From assembly GCF_964204645.1 (NCBI RefSeq), contig NC_134034.1, forward strand, positions 1-64,000: 64,000 nucleotides of DNA, written 5' to 3'. The stretch comes from Tubulanus polymorphus (lineage: Eukaryota; Nemertea; Palaeonemertea; Tubulaniformes; Tubulanidae). The notes beneath the pieces were generated by a model, which ran no database searches, was not told where the DNA came from, and saw only the letters and a list, made by a program, of their open reading frames with translations. This document shows positions 19,140 through 29,050 of this stretch, in pieces; positions within the stretch are counted from its first letter, which is position 1; every line of letters starts with the position of its first letter. A program made the position numbers and the translations under genes.

Positions 19140-21595
19140 GTATTAGTGAGACCAACGGGCCCACTATTGGTGAGTTAAATCAACCGGAATTAACCAATGC
19201 TTCTCTGATTTCTTCCATTTCCAGGTCCGACGAACACGAAGAACCGGCACCGAACCAAGCGCGACGCGATCCGGTCACCGCTCTCGGGAGCCCGGTGGTC
19301 AACCTCACACGTTCACTCCGCCTAAGTCCGGCGCAACATCAGCTACTCCGAAAGGGCCTCACTTATTGCCCGACTCCAAAAATCGGTTCTGATGCCGCCG
19401 CGACCGAGCGCACCAAGGGAGTGTGCCGATTCAACCGGCTAGTGAAACTCGACCATCACTTCCGAGACAAACCGGACCGCGAGGCTCCGCGTTTCCGTCT
19501 GCCCAGCAGTTGGGCTCCGGATGAAATAGAACCAGTAATCGCCGGGTTCTGCAACGACGCGCACGAATTGGCTCAACAAACCAGGGATACGCGTCGCGTA
19601 AATGATAACCTCACTAAACAGGAACGCGAAGCCCTCCAGCAGCTGCGTGACAACACTAATATTGTCATCAAAGCCGCCGATAAGGGTTCCGCTACGGTTA
19701 TCATGGACCGCGACGACTACGTCCACGAAGCCATGCGCCAACTAGCCGATCTCGAGTATTATCAGCCGCTGCAGCAACCGATCTTCGAACAGACCGGGGA
19801 AGAAATTCGCGAAATCATCGAAAATATGGCTCGACGAAAAATCATCCCGCTAAAAACCGCCGAATATCTATTACCGCCCGATAATCCGAAACAGAGGCAG
19901 TTCTATCTGCTTCCCAAAATCCATAAAGAACGCGAGAAGTGGACGGTACCCGATCGCGTACCGCCGGGGAGACCGATCGTCTCCGACTGCGGCTCCGAAA
20001 CCTACGAAATTTCGGAATGGATCGACTACTATTTGCAGCCGATCGCCCGCGGTCACCCGTCGTACGTCAAAGATACCAACCACTTTCTAGATATTTTGGC
20101 CGGTAAACAATTTAGCGCCGATGCGTTACTCGTCACCATGGACATCGATTCGCTCTACACCAACATCCCCCACGAAGAGGGTATCGCCAGCATCCGACAA
20201 GCTCTCCGAGATAACCCAAACCCGGGACGCCCGGATGCCGAGCTGCTGAAACTACTCGAAATCAGCCTGAAGAAAAATGACTTTAACTTTAACGAAAACA
20301 CATATTTACAGGTAAAAGGTACCGCAATGGGTAAGCGTTTTGCTCCTTCTTATGCCAATATCTTTGTAGCCGAATGGGAAAAAGAAGGTCTGTCCAGAAG
20401 CGAACTCCAACCATCGCTATACGCTCGGTTCATCGACGACATCTACATAGTTTGGGAACACGGCCGCGAAACGTTGATGCAATTCATCGACGTCCTACAA
20501 ACAGTGAGCCGATCCATCAAACTCAAGTTCGAAATCAGCGACACCAGCGTCAACTTCCTGGACGTAACCACTTTCAAAGGCCCGCGATTCGAGACAAGTG
20601 GCACAGTAGACACCAAAGTCTACTTCAAACCAACCGATTCGCATCAATTACTACATCGATCCTCGTTTCACCCTAAACACACATTTTCCGGTATAGTTAA
20701 AAGTCAAATTCTCCGGTTCCGGCGCATCTGCAATAACGATTCGGACTTACACGCAGCGTCCGGAACCGTCCTTAAAGTACTCAGAGGTCGTGGCTACAAA
20801 GACCGCGAACTGCGACACATCAAAAGCCAAGCTCTACGGCACCACGCCGAACGAGATCTACGAGAACAACAACGGGCCGACGAACCGCCGAAAAAGCGTT
20901 TACCGCTTATCTTACCTCACTCCGAAGCCAACCGAACCCTAGCCCGTAACATCCGAACCAGATTTACGGAACTGGCTACGGCCACCGGCCGGTCTGACGA
21001 GGTAACCACGGTCACCGCCTACACCAAGCACAAGAGTCTCAAAGATCTCCTAACTTCGTCGCAGCTCAAATCCACGGAGCCACCCCCTCCCCGAGTCCCC
21101 TCTTCACCGCATCGTAACAGAAATACTTCCGTTGTTTCCAATTCTTCTATTTCCAGGTCTACTCAAAGAACTCCGTCAACCCGACGTCGAGGCACCGAGA
21201 AATGCAGAACACCGAGATGTCGTACGTGTCCACTCGTCCGAGAAACAACCGTTTGCCGCAGCCACAACAAAATGCACGCGATCCGCAGCACAATTAATTG
21301 CGCGACCCGTGAAATTGTATACTGCATCGAATGCACCAAGTGCAACATGCTGTACGTCGGCCAAACCGGAATGTCTCTACGAGAACGCGTCACTCATCAC
21401 GTCTCACGCATCAGAACGAAGAATTCGACTCCAGTCTCGGACCACTTCAACCAAGTCGACCACACCCGCGAACACTTTCGGGTGTACGGTCTCCAACACC
21501 TACCAGGCTCCACGAGACCGATCCGCGAAGCAGCCGAACAAGACTGGATACGACGACTCGACACGAACACGCCCCGAGGCATGAACGTCCCGTAG
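19136..21595 (+). CDS. PLE ORF2 (copy 3): RT and GIY-YIG endonuclease
   Basis: Same architecture as copy 1 with all catalytic motifs present. It differs by FIDDIYIVW for FIDDIYVVW, ADEPPKK for ADEAPKK and QLKSTEP for QLKPTEP. The frame is open back to the slip site at 19130 and lacks an ATG before the RT core, so frameshift expression is inferred. The fusion would be about 1,340 aa. Confidence 0.93.
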   Translation, partial: LSISETNGPTIGELNQPELTNASLISSISRSDEHEEPAPNQARRDPVTALGSPVVNLTRSLRLSPAQHQLLRKGLTYCPTPKIGSDAAATERTKGVCRFNRLVKLDHHFRDKPDREAPRFRLPSSWAPDEIEPVIAGFCNDAHELAQQTRDTRRVNDNLTKQEREALQQLRDNTNIVIKAADKGSATVIMDRDDYVHEAMRQLADLEYYQPLQQPIFEQTGEEIREIIENMARRKIIPLKTAEYLLPPDNPKQRQFYLLPKIHKEREKWTVPDRVPPGRPIVSDCGSETYEISEWIDYYLQPIARGHPSYVKDTNHFLDILAGKQFSADALLVTMDIDSLYTNIPHEEGIASIRQALRDNPNPGRPDAELLKLLEISLKKNDFNFNENTYLQVKGTAMGKRFAPSYANIFVAEWEKEGLSRSELQPSLYARFIDDIYIVWEHGRETLMQFIDVLQTVSRSIKLKFEISDTSVNFLDVTTFKGPRFETSGTVDTKVYFKPTDSHQLLHRSSFHPKHTFSGIVKSQILRFRRICNNDSDLHAASGTVLKVLRGRGYKDRELRHIKSQALRHHAERDLREQQRADEPPKKRLPLILPHSEANRTLARNIRTRFTELATATGRSDEVTTVTAYTKHKSLKDLLTSSQLKSTEPPPPRVPSSPHRNRNTSVVSNSSISRSTQRTPSTRRRGTEKCRTPRCRTCPLVRETTVCRSHNKMHAIRSTINCATREIVYCIECTKCNMLYVGQTGMSLRERVTHHVSRIRTKNSTPVSDHFNQVDHTREHFRVYGLQHLPGSTRPIREAAEQDWIRRLDTNTPRGMNVP

Positions 21596-22530
21596 ACCGC
21601 CTCACTACAACAATTAACTCTCACTACTTTTTTACAGGGATAACCCGCTGCCCGTGCACTAGTGGGGTCTCCAAACCTTCGGTTTGGTCCCCTAACCTCT
21701 ATCTCTAAACCTAACCCTAACCCTACTCGATCCTAATAACTCTAAATAAGCGTAGTTTATCTAATAGAATTATATTTAAGAACTTAGAATTAAAACAGAC
21801 GTATTAGTAAGACATTTCTATCAAAACTCGTCACCCATAATTAGGGCTAATTAACCACCCGCGCTCACTCAGTAATTTAGATCTTACGGGTTATAACTTC
21901 CTACTAAATCGCCGACGCCGCGCTGTCTAATTCATCCAATTTTCGGTAGAATACCGCGTAGATATTTCAAAATCCGCTCTTAAAAGCTTTAGAATACGGA
22001 GAAAACTTGATTAACTAAGAACCGGATTTCACCATTTACGACTATTTAGTATACACGCGTATATCGGAATACGCCTCGGCCGCGCACCGCTAATTAACGC
22101 ATCTAAACTAATTAGGAATTAAGCAATTTTGAAACTGAACTCGGACATATTTCGAACATTCCGGTTCACGTATATTAATAATACATATTCTAGATTTCTC
22201 TTTATAGCAAACACTTTGAGTATTTATCAGGTTATATCGAAATAAACTTTTCAATTCTATATTAGACACGCCGTTCTTTAGATCTTTAGAACTATACATC
22301 AAAGCAAACTATTCAACAGCTAGATCAAGGGCCATAATTAGTGCTGTTTTCTAGTCACTCTGGATCAAAGGCATAATTAGTCAGACCCCTAGTTTGTCTA
22401 TTAGCTTGATCACAGAAGTACAATTAGTCTAGATCACAAGGTCTCATATGGTCACTTAACTTCTAACTCGAATACTGTTCACTTGTTGCGCGCTGCGTGT
22501 ATAAAAACCCGTGTCTAATCCTAGTTCAGC

Positions 22531-24096
22531 ATGATTCCTGCACTGACACTGACGAAGGCAACCTCGCCGAAATATCTGTCAATGGAGCGATCTACTCGAA
22601 AGAAGAAACGACCACCAGCTGAGAAGACCAGCAAGGGCGGAGGACGCCCTGAGCGACACCAGCAACCCGGGATGTCGCCGAAAACGTATTATAGAGCTCT
22701 TCAAGTGGCGCACCACCTTGCCCAGTTGAGCTCTGGTCCGAAAGCGATTCGGAGGAAGAAGGACCATCTGAAGATGTTCCTGCGGCCGGCGGCTTGCACC
22801 GAAGCAGTAACGGTGCAGCTGCACGCTGCCGCGGACGTCTGGATGGAGACAGTTTCGAAAGAGCTGACCATCCATTACGCTGCCACATTTGTTGAGCTAA
22901 TGGGTGATCCTCTGCCGGACTGTCTATCAGCACAGGATGTCGCCCTGACATGGGCCCGGAGGAATTTCGGCTCCCGTCTGAGCCCCGGAACGATCCGGCT
23001 TTTCAACATCGCGCTGGATTTGCGGTCGAAATTCCGCGGTCAGGCTCTGTCTGACAAACTCAGAAATGTCCTATCTAACCCACCTTCTTCCCCTTCTCAT
23101 TTCAGGTCACACCACCAGGAGGCACCCACGGAGCCGAAGATTCGTCCGCCGCCGAGACCGAGCCGGAAGATTCGAAAGCCCGCGACGCCGAGGACGCCTG
23201 CACCAACCGCAGCCGCGCCCGCCGCGCCCACAGCGCCTCCTTCTTTTTCTGATTCCAGGTCACCGAGAAGCTACGCGGATGTCACCAGGACGCCACCAAC
23301 CAGAATGGCGCCACCACCGAGAAGCCCGATGCCGACGCCGCCGCCGCCGCCGCCACCAAGAAGTCCGACGCCACCGAGAAGTCCGACGCCGCCGCCTCGA
23401 AACCCGACGCCGCCGCCGCCGCAGAGAACGCCGACCGCACCAACCAGCAGTCCGACGCCGTCTCTCTCTTCTTCTCTTTCCAGCTCTCCGTCTCATTACA
23501 GGTCACCAGGGCGCCTACTGCCAGCGCGAAGTCCGACGCCAACACCGAGACCGATGGCGCCCCAGGAAGTTCGCCGTCATCCGAAGACGGGTCGGAAGAA
23601 ACAGGATTGGAGTCTGCCACCAACCCGGCGACCCATTCTGGTGATTGGTGACTCAAATCTGAGTAACATCACATCAAGCCGCCGTCCGGATGACGTCCAG
23701 ATCGAGAGCTTCCCCGGCTGCAAGATAGCTCATCTCGCCGACCTGATCGATGCTGTACCGGAGCGCCGAGATCGCCCGGATACGGTGATCATCAGCGTCG
23801 GAATCAACAACCGCGACAACAACTTCGAAGCGACCGCCAGGAAGACCACACAGCGCCTGATCAACGCCGCAGTCAAGAAGTATCAGCACTCGTTCGTCCA
23901 CTTCGTTCAACTCAACACGACCCGCGAACACCAGCAGTTCGCCCGGAAGTTCAACGAATTCCTCGAGATTCACGACGACGTCACCGCGATACCACCCATC
24001 GATGATCGACGCTTCAGAGTTGTTGGAGACGGGATCCACTGGAACCGTGGTACAGCTAACACCCTGCTGGACCACTGGCTCAGTGGTTTAAATTAA
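22531..24096 (+). CDS. PLE ORF1 (copy 4)
   Basis: 521 aa, same predicted protein as ORF1 of copy 3, including the expanded proline linker and intact GDSN, GINN and DGIH motifs. Ends on the TTTAAAT slip site at 24087-24093. Confidence 0.9.
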   Translation: MIPALTLTKATSPKYLSMERSTRKKKRPPAEKTSKGGGRPERHQQPGMSPKTYYRALQVAHHLAQLSSGPKAIRRKKDHLKMFLRPAACTEAVTVQLHAAADVWMETVSKELTIHYAATFVELMGDPLPDCLSAQDVALTWARRNFGSRLSPGTIRLFNIALDLRSKFRGQALSDKLRNVLSNPPSSPSHFRSHHQEAPTEPKIRPPPRPSRKIRKPATPRTPAPTAAAPAAPTAPPSFSDSRSPRSYADVTRTPPTRMAPPPRSPMPTPPPPPPPRSPTPPRSPTPPPRNPTPPPPQRTPTAPTSSPTPSLSSSLSSSPSHYRSPGRLLPARSPTPTPRPMAPQEVRRHPKTGRKKQDWSLPPTRRPILVIGDSNLSNITSSRRPDDVQIESFPGCKIAHLADLIDAVPERRDRPDTVIISVGINNRDNNFEATARKTTQRLINAAVKKYQHSFVHFVQLNTTREHQQFARKFNEFLEIHDDVTAIPPIDDRRFRVVGDGIHWNRGTANTLLDHWLSGLN

Positions 24097-26552
24097 GTAT
24101 TAGTGAGACCAACGGGCCCACTATTGGTGAGTTAAATCAACCGGAATTAACCAATGCTTCTCTGATTTCTTCCATTTCCAGGTCCGACGAACACGAAGAA
24201 CCGGCACCGAACCAAGCGCGACGCGATCCGGTCACCGCTCTCGGGAGCCCGGTGGTCAACCTCACACGTTCACTCCGCCTAAGTCCGGCGCAACATCAGC
24301 TACTCCGAAAGGGCCTCACTTATTGCCCGACTCCAAAAATCGGTTCTGATGCCGCCGCGACCGAGCGCACCAAGGGAGTGTGCCGATTCAACCGGCTAGT
24401 GAAACTCGACCATCACTTCCGAGACAAACCGGACCGCGAGGCTCCGCGTTTCCGTCTGCCCAGCAGTTGGGCTCCGGATGAAATAGAACCAGTAATCGCC
24501 GGGTTCTGCAACGACGCGCACGAATTGGCTCAACAAACCAGGGATACGCGTCGCGTAAATGATAACCTCACTAAACAGGAACGCGAAGCCCTCCAGCAGC
24601 TGCGTGACAACACTAATATTGTCATCAAAGCCGCCGATAAGGGTTCCGCTACGGTTATCATGGACCGCGACGACTACGTCCACGAAGCCATGCGCCAACT
24701 AGCCGATCTCGAGTATTATCAGCCGCTGCAGCAACCGATCTTCGAACAGACCGGGGAAGAAATTCGCGAAATCATCGAAAATATGGCTCGACGAAAAATC
24801 ATCCCGCTAAAAACCGCCGAATATCTATTACCGCCCGATAATCCGAAACAGAGGCAGTTCTATCTGCTTCCCAAAATCCATAAAGAACGCGAGAAGTGGA
24901 CGGTACCCGATCGCGTACCGCCGGGGAGACCGATCGTCTCCGACTGCGGCTCCGAAACCTACGAAATTTCGGAATGGATCGACTACTATTTGCAGCCGAT
25001 CGCCCGCGGTCACCCGTCGTACGTCAAAGATACCAACCACTTTCTAGATATTTTGGCCGGTAAACAATTTAGCGCCGATGCGTTACTCGTCACCATGGAC
25101 ATCGATTCGCTCTACACCAACATCCCCCACGAAGAGGGTATCGCCAGCATCCGACAAGCTCTCCGAGATAACCCAAACCCGGGACGCCCGGATGCCGAGC
25201 TGCTGAAACTACTCGAAATCAGCCTGAAGAAAAATGACTTTAACTTTAACGAAAACACATATTTACAGGTAAAAGGTACCGCAATGGGTAAGCGTTTTGC
25301 TCCTTCTTATGCCAATATCTTTGTAGCCGAATGGGAAAAAGAAGGTCTGTCCAGAAGCGAACTCCAACCATCGCTATACGCTCGGTTCATCGACGACATC
25401 TACATAGTTTGGGAACACGGCCGCGAAACGTTGATGCAATTCATCGACGTCCTACAAACAGTGAGCCGATCCATCAAACTCAAGTTCGAAATCAGCGACA
25501 CCAGCGTCAACTTCCTGGACGTAACCACTTTCAAAGGCCCGCGATTCGAGACAAGTGGCACAGTAGACACCAAAGTCTACTTCAAACCAACCGATTCGCA
25601 TCAATTACTACATCGATCCTCGTTTCACCCTAAACACACATTTTCCGGTATAGTTAAAAGTCAAATTCTCCGGTTCCGGCGCATCTGCAATAACGATTCG
25701 GACTTACACGCAGCGTCCGGAACCGTCCTTAAAGTACTCAGAGGTCGTGGCTACAAAGACCGCGAACTGCGACACATCAAAAGCCAAGCTCTACGGCACC
25801 ACGCCGAACGAGATCTACGAGAACAACAACGGGCCGACGAACCGCCGAAAAAGCGTTTACCGCTTATCTTACCTCACTCCGAAGCCAACCGAACCCTAGC
25901 CCGTAACATCCGAACCAGATTTACGGAACTGGCTACGGCCACCGGCCGGTCTGACGAGGTAACCACGGTCACCGCCTACACCAAGCACAAGAGTCTCAAA
26001 GATCTCCTAACTTCGTCGCAGCTCAAATCCACGGAGCCACCCCCTCCCCGAGTCCCCTCTTCACCGCATCGTAACAGAAATACTTCCGTTGTTTCCAATT
26101 CTTCTATTTCCAGGTCTACTCAAAGAACTCCGTCAACCCGACGTCGAGGCACCGAGAAATGCAGAACACCGAGATGTCGTACGTGTCCACTCGTCCGAGA
26201 AACAACCGTTTGCCGCAGCCACAACAAAATGCACGCGATCCGCAGCACAATTAATTGCGCGACCCGTGAAATTGTATACTGCATCGAATGCACCAAGTGC
26301 AACATGCTGTACGTCGGCCAAACCGGAATGTCTCTACGAGAACGCGTCACTCATCACGTCTCACGCATCAGAACGAAGAATTCGACTCCAGTCTCGGACC
26401 ACTTCAACCAAGTCGACCACACCCGCGAACACTTTCGGGTGTACGGTCTCCAACACCTACCAGGCTCCACGAGACCGATCCGCGAAGCAGCCGAACAAGA
26501 CTGGATACGACGACTCGACACGAACACGCCCCGAGGCATGAACGTCCCGTAG
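24093..26552 (+). CDS. PLE ORF2 (copy 4): RT and GIY-YIG endonuclease
   Basis: Predicted protein matches copy 3, with RT motifs DIDSLYTNIP and FIDDIYIVW, the CX4CX2C motif and the GIY-YIG nuclease intact. In the -1 frame relative to ORF1 and open through the overlap. Confidence 0.93.
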   Translation, partial: LSISETNGPTIGELNQPELTNASLISSISRSDEHEEPAPNQARRDPVTALGSPVVNLTRSLRLSPAQHQLLRKGLTYCPTPKIGSDAAATERTKGVCRFNRLVKLDHHFRDKPDREAPRFRLPSSWAPDEIEPVIAGFCNDAHELAQQTRDTRRVNDNLTKQEREALQQLRDNTNIVIKAADKGSATVIMDRDDYVHEAMRQLADLEYYQPLQQPIFEQTGEEIREIIENMARRKIIPLKTAEYLLPPDNPKQRQFYLLPKIHKEREKWTVPDRVPPGRPIVSDCGSETYEISEWIDYYLQPIARGHPSYVKDTNHFLDILAGKQFSADALLVTMDIDSLYTNIPHEEGIASIRQALRDNPNPGRPDAELLKLLEISLKKNDFNFNENTYLQVKGTAMGKRFAPSYANIFVAEWEKEGLSRSELQPSLYARFIDDIYIVWEHGRETLMQFIDVLQTVSRSIKLKFEISDTSVNFLDVTTFKGPRFETSGTVDTKVYFKPTDSHQLLHRSSFHPKHTFSGIVKSQILRFRRICNNDSDLHAASGTVLKVLRGRGYKDRELRHIKSQALRHHAERDLREQQRADEPPKKRLPLILPHSEANRTLARNIRTRFTELATATGRSDEVTTVTAYTKHKSLKDLLTSSQLKSTEPPPPRVPSSPHRNRNTSVVSNSSISRSTQRTPSTRRRGTEKCRTPRCRTCPLVRETTVCRSHNKMHAIRSTINCATREIVYCIECTKCNMLYVGQTGMSLRERVTHHVSRIRTKNSTPVSDHFNQVDHTREHFRVYGLQHLPGSTRPIREAAEQDWIRRLDTNTPRGMNVP

Positions 26553-27493
26553 ACCGCCTCACTACAACAATTAACTCTCACTACTTTTTTACAGGGATAA
26601 CCCGCTGCCCGTGCACTAGTGGGGTCTCCAAACCTTCGGTTTGGTCCCCCAACCTCTATCTCTAAACCTAACCCTAACCCTAACCCTACTCGATCCTAAT
26701 AACTCTAAATAAGCGTAGTTTATCTAATAGAATTATATTTAAGAACTTAGAATTAAAACAGACGTATTAGTAAGACATTTCTATCAAAACTCGTCACCCA
26801 TAATTAGGGCTAATTAACCACCCGCGCTCACTCAGTAATTTAGATCTTACGGGTTATAACTTCCTACTAAATCGCCGACGCCGCGCTGTCTAATTCATCC
26901 AATTTTCGGTAGAATACCGCGTAGATATTTCAAAATCCGCTCTTAAAAGCTTTAGAATACGGAGAAAACTTGATTAACTAAGAACCGGATTTCACCATTT
27001 ACGACTATTTAGTAAACACGCGTTTATCGGAATACGCCTCGGCCGCGCACCGCTAATTAACGCGCCTAAACTAATTAGGAATTAAGCAATTTTGAAACTG
27101 AACTCGGACATATTTCGAACATTCCGGTTCACGTATATTAATAATACATATTCTAGATTTCTCTTTATAGAAAACACTTTGAGTATTTATTAGGTTATAT
27201 CGAAATAAACTTTTCAATTCTATATTAGACACGCCGTTCTTTAGATCTTTAGAACTATACATCAAAGCAAACTATTCAACAGCTAGATCAAGGGCCATAA
27301 TTAGTGCTGTTTTCTAGTCACTCTGGATCAAAGGCATAATTAGTCAGACCCCTAGTTTGTCTATTAGCTTGATCACAGAAGTACAATTAGTCTAGATCAC
27401 AAGGTCTCATATGGTCACTTAACTTCTAACTCGAATACTGTTCACTTGTTGCGCGCTGCGTGTATAAAAACCCGTGTCTAATCCTAGTTCAGC

Positions 27494-29050
27494 ATGATTC
27501 CTGCACTGACACTGACGAAGGCAACCTCGCCGAAATATCTGTCAATGGAGCGATCTACTCGAAAGAAGAAACGACCACCAGCTGAGAAGACCAGCAAGGG
27601 CGGAGGACGCCCTGAGCGACACCAGCAACCCGGGATGTCGCCGAAAAATTACTATAGAGCTCTTCAAGTGGCGCACCACCTTGCCCAGTTGAGCTCTGGT
27701 CCGAAAGCGATTCGGAGGAAGAAGGACCATCTGAAGATGTTCCTGCGGCCGGCGGCTTGCACCGAAGCAGTAACGGTGCAGCTGCACGCTGCCGCGGACG
27801 TCTGGATGGAGACAGTTTCGAAAGAGCTGACCATCCATTACGCTGCCACATTTGTTCAGCTAATGGGTGATCCTCTGCCGGACTGTCTATCAGCACAGGA
27901 TGTCGCCCTGACATGGGCCCGGAGGAATTTCGGCTCCCGTCTGAGCCCCGGAACGATCCGGCTTTTCAACATCGCGCTGGATTTGCGGTCGAAATTCCGC
28001 GGTCAGGCTCTGTCTGACAAACTCAGAAATGTCCTATCTAACCCACCTTCTTCCCCTTCTCATTTCAGGTCACACCACCAGGAGGCACCCACGGAGCCGA
28101 AGATTCGTCCGCCGCCGAGACCGAGCCGGAAGATTCGAAAGCCCGCGACGCCGAGGACGCCTGCACCAACCGCAGCCGCGCCCGCCGCGCCCACAGCGCC
28201 TCCTTCTTTTTCTGATTCCAGGTCACCGAGAAGCTACGCGGATGTCACCAGGACGCCACCAACCAGAATGGCGCCACCACCGAGAAGTCCGATGCCGACG
28301 CCGCCGCCGCCACCAAGAAGTCCGACGCCACCGAGAAGTCCGACGCCGCCGCCTCGAAACCCGACGCCGCCGCCGCAGAGAACGCCGACCGCACCAACCA
28401 GCAGTCCGACGCCGTCTCTCTCTTCTTCTCTTTCCAGCTCTCCGTCTCATTACAGGTCACCAGGGCGCCTACTGCCAGCGCGAAGTCCGACGCCAACACC
28501 GAGACCGATGGCGCCCCAGGAAGTTCGCCGTCATCCGAATACGGGTCGGAAGAAACAGGATTGGAGTCTGCCACCAACCCGGCGACCCATTCTGGTGATT
28601 GGTGACTCAAATCTGAGTAACATCACATCAAGCCGCCGTCCGGATGACGTCCAGATCGAGAGCTTCCCCGGCTGCAAGATAGCTCATCTCGCCGACCTGA
28701 TCGATGCTGTACCGGAGCGCCGAGATCGCCCGGATACGGTGATCATCAGCGTCGGAATCAACAACCGCGACAACAACTTCGAAGCGACCGCCAGGAAGAC
28801 CACACAGCGCCTGATCAACGCCGCAGTCAAGAAGTATCAGCACTCGTTCGTCCACTTCGTTCAACTCAACACGACCCGCGAACACCAGCAGTTCGCCCGG
28901 AAGTTCAACGAATTCCTCGAGATTCACGACGACGTCACCGCGATACCACCCATCGATGATCGACGCTTCAGAGTTGTTGGAGACGGGATCCACTGGAACC
29001 GTGGTACAGCTAACACCCTGCTGGACCACTGGCTCAGTGGTTTAAACTAA
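27494..29050 (+). CDS. PLE ORF1 (copy 5)
   Basis: 518 aa, very close to copy 2. Basic N-terminus, proline-rich linker and SGNH motifs intact. Ends on TTTAAAC then TAA (slip site 29041-29047), with the full 8-pair downstream hairpin. Confidence 0.9.
   Translation: MIPALTLTKATSPKYLSMERSTRKKKRPPAEKTSKGGGRPERHQQPGMSPKNYYRALQVAHHLAQLSSGPKAIRRKKDHLKMFLRPAACTEAVTVQLHAAADVWMETVSKELTIHYAATFVQLMGDPLPDCLSAQDVALTWARRNFGSRLSPGTIRLFNIALDLRSKFRGQALSDKLRNVLSNPPSSPSHFRSHHQEAPTEPKIRPPPRPSRKIRKPATPRTPAPTAAAPAAPTAPPSFSDSRSPRSYADVTRTPPTRMAPPPRSPMPTPPPPPRSPTPPRSPTPPPRNPTPPPQRTPTAPTSSPTPSLSSSLSSSPSHYRSPGRLLPARSPTPTPRPMAPQEVRRHPNTGRKKQDWSLPPTRRPILVIGDSNLSNITSSRRPDDVQIESFPGCKIAHLADLIDAVPERRDRPDTVIISVGINNRDNNFEATARKTTQRLINAAVKKYQHSFVHFVQLNTTREHQQFARKFNEFLEIHDDVTAIPPIDDRRFRVVGDGIHWNRGTANTLLDHWLSGLN

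Larger units (their letters stand above)
16769..21710 (+). mobile_element. Penelope-like element, copy 3 (both ORFs intact)
   Basis: A leader of about 0.8 kb, TATA box, ORF1, -1 ORF2, and the 3' hairpin with telomeric tail. With its spacer it forms a 4957-bp unit that repeats almost perfectly as copy 4. Copies 3 and 4 share private variants, including GTATACACGCG in the leader and the TTTAAAT slip site. Confidence 0.93.
21726..26668 (+). mobile_element. Penelope-like element, copy 4 (both ORFs intact)
   Basis: Near-duplicate of copy 3, offset by 4957 bp. The only clear differences I noticed are at the 3' end (CCCCC for CCCCT after the hairpin) and the length of the telomeric spacer. This points to recent tandem duplication or gene conversion. 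Confidence 0.93.
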
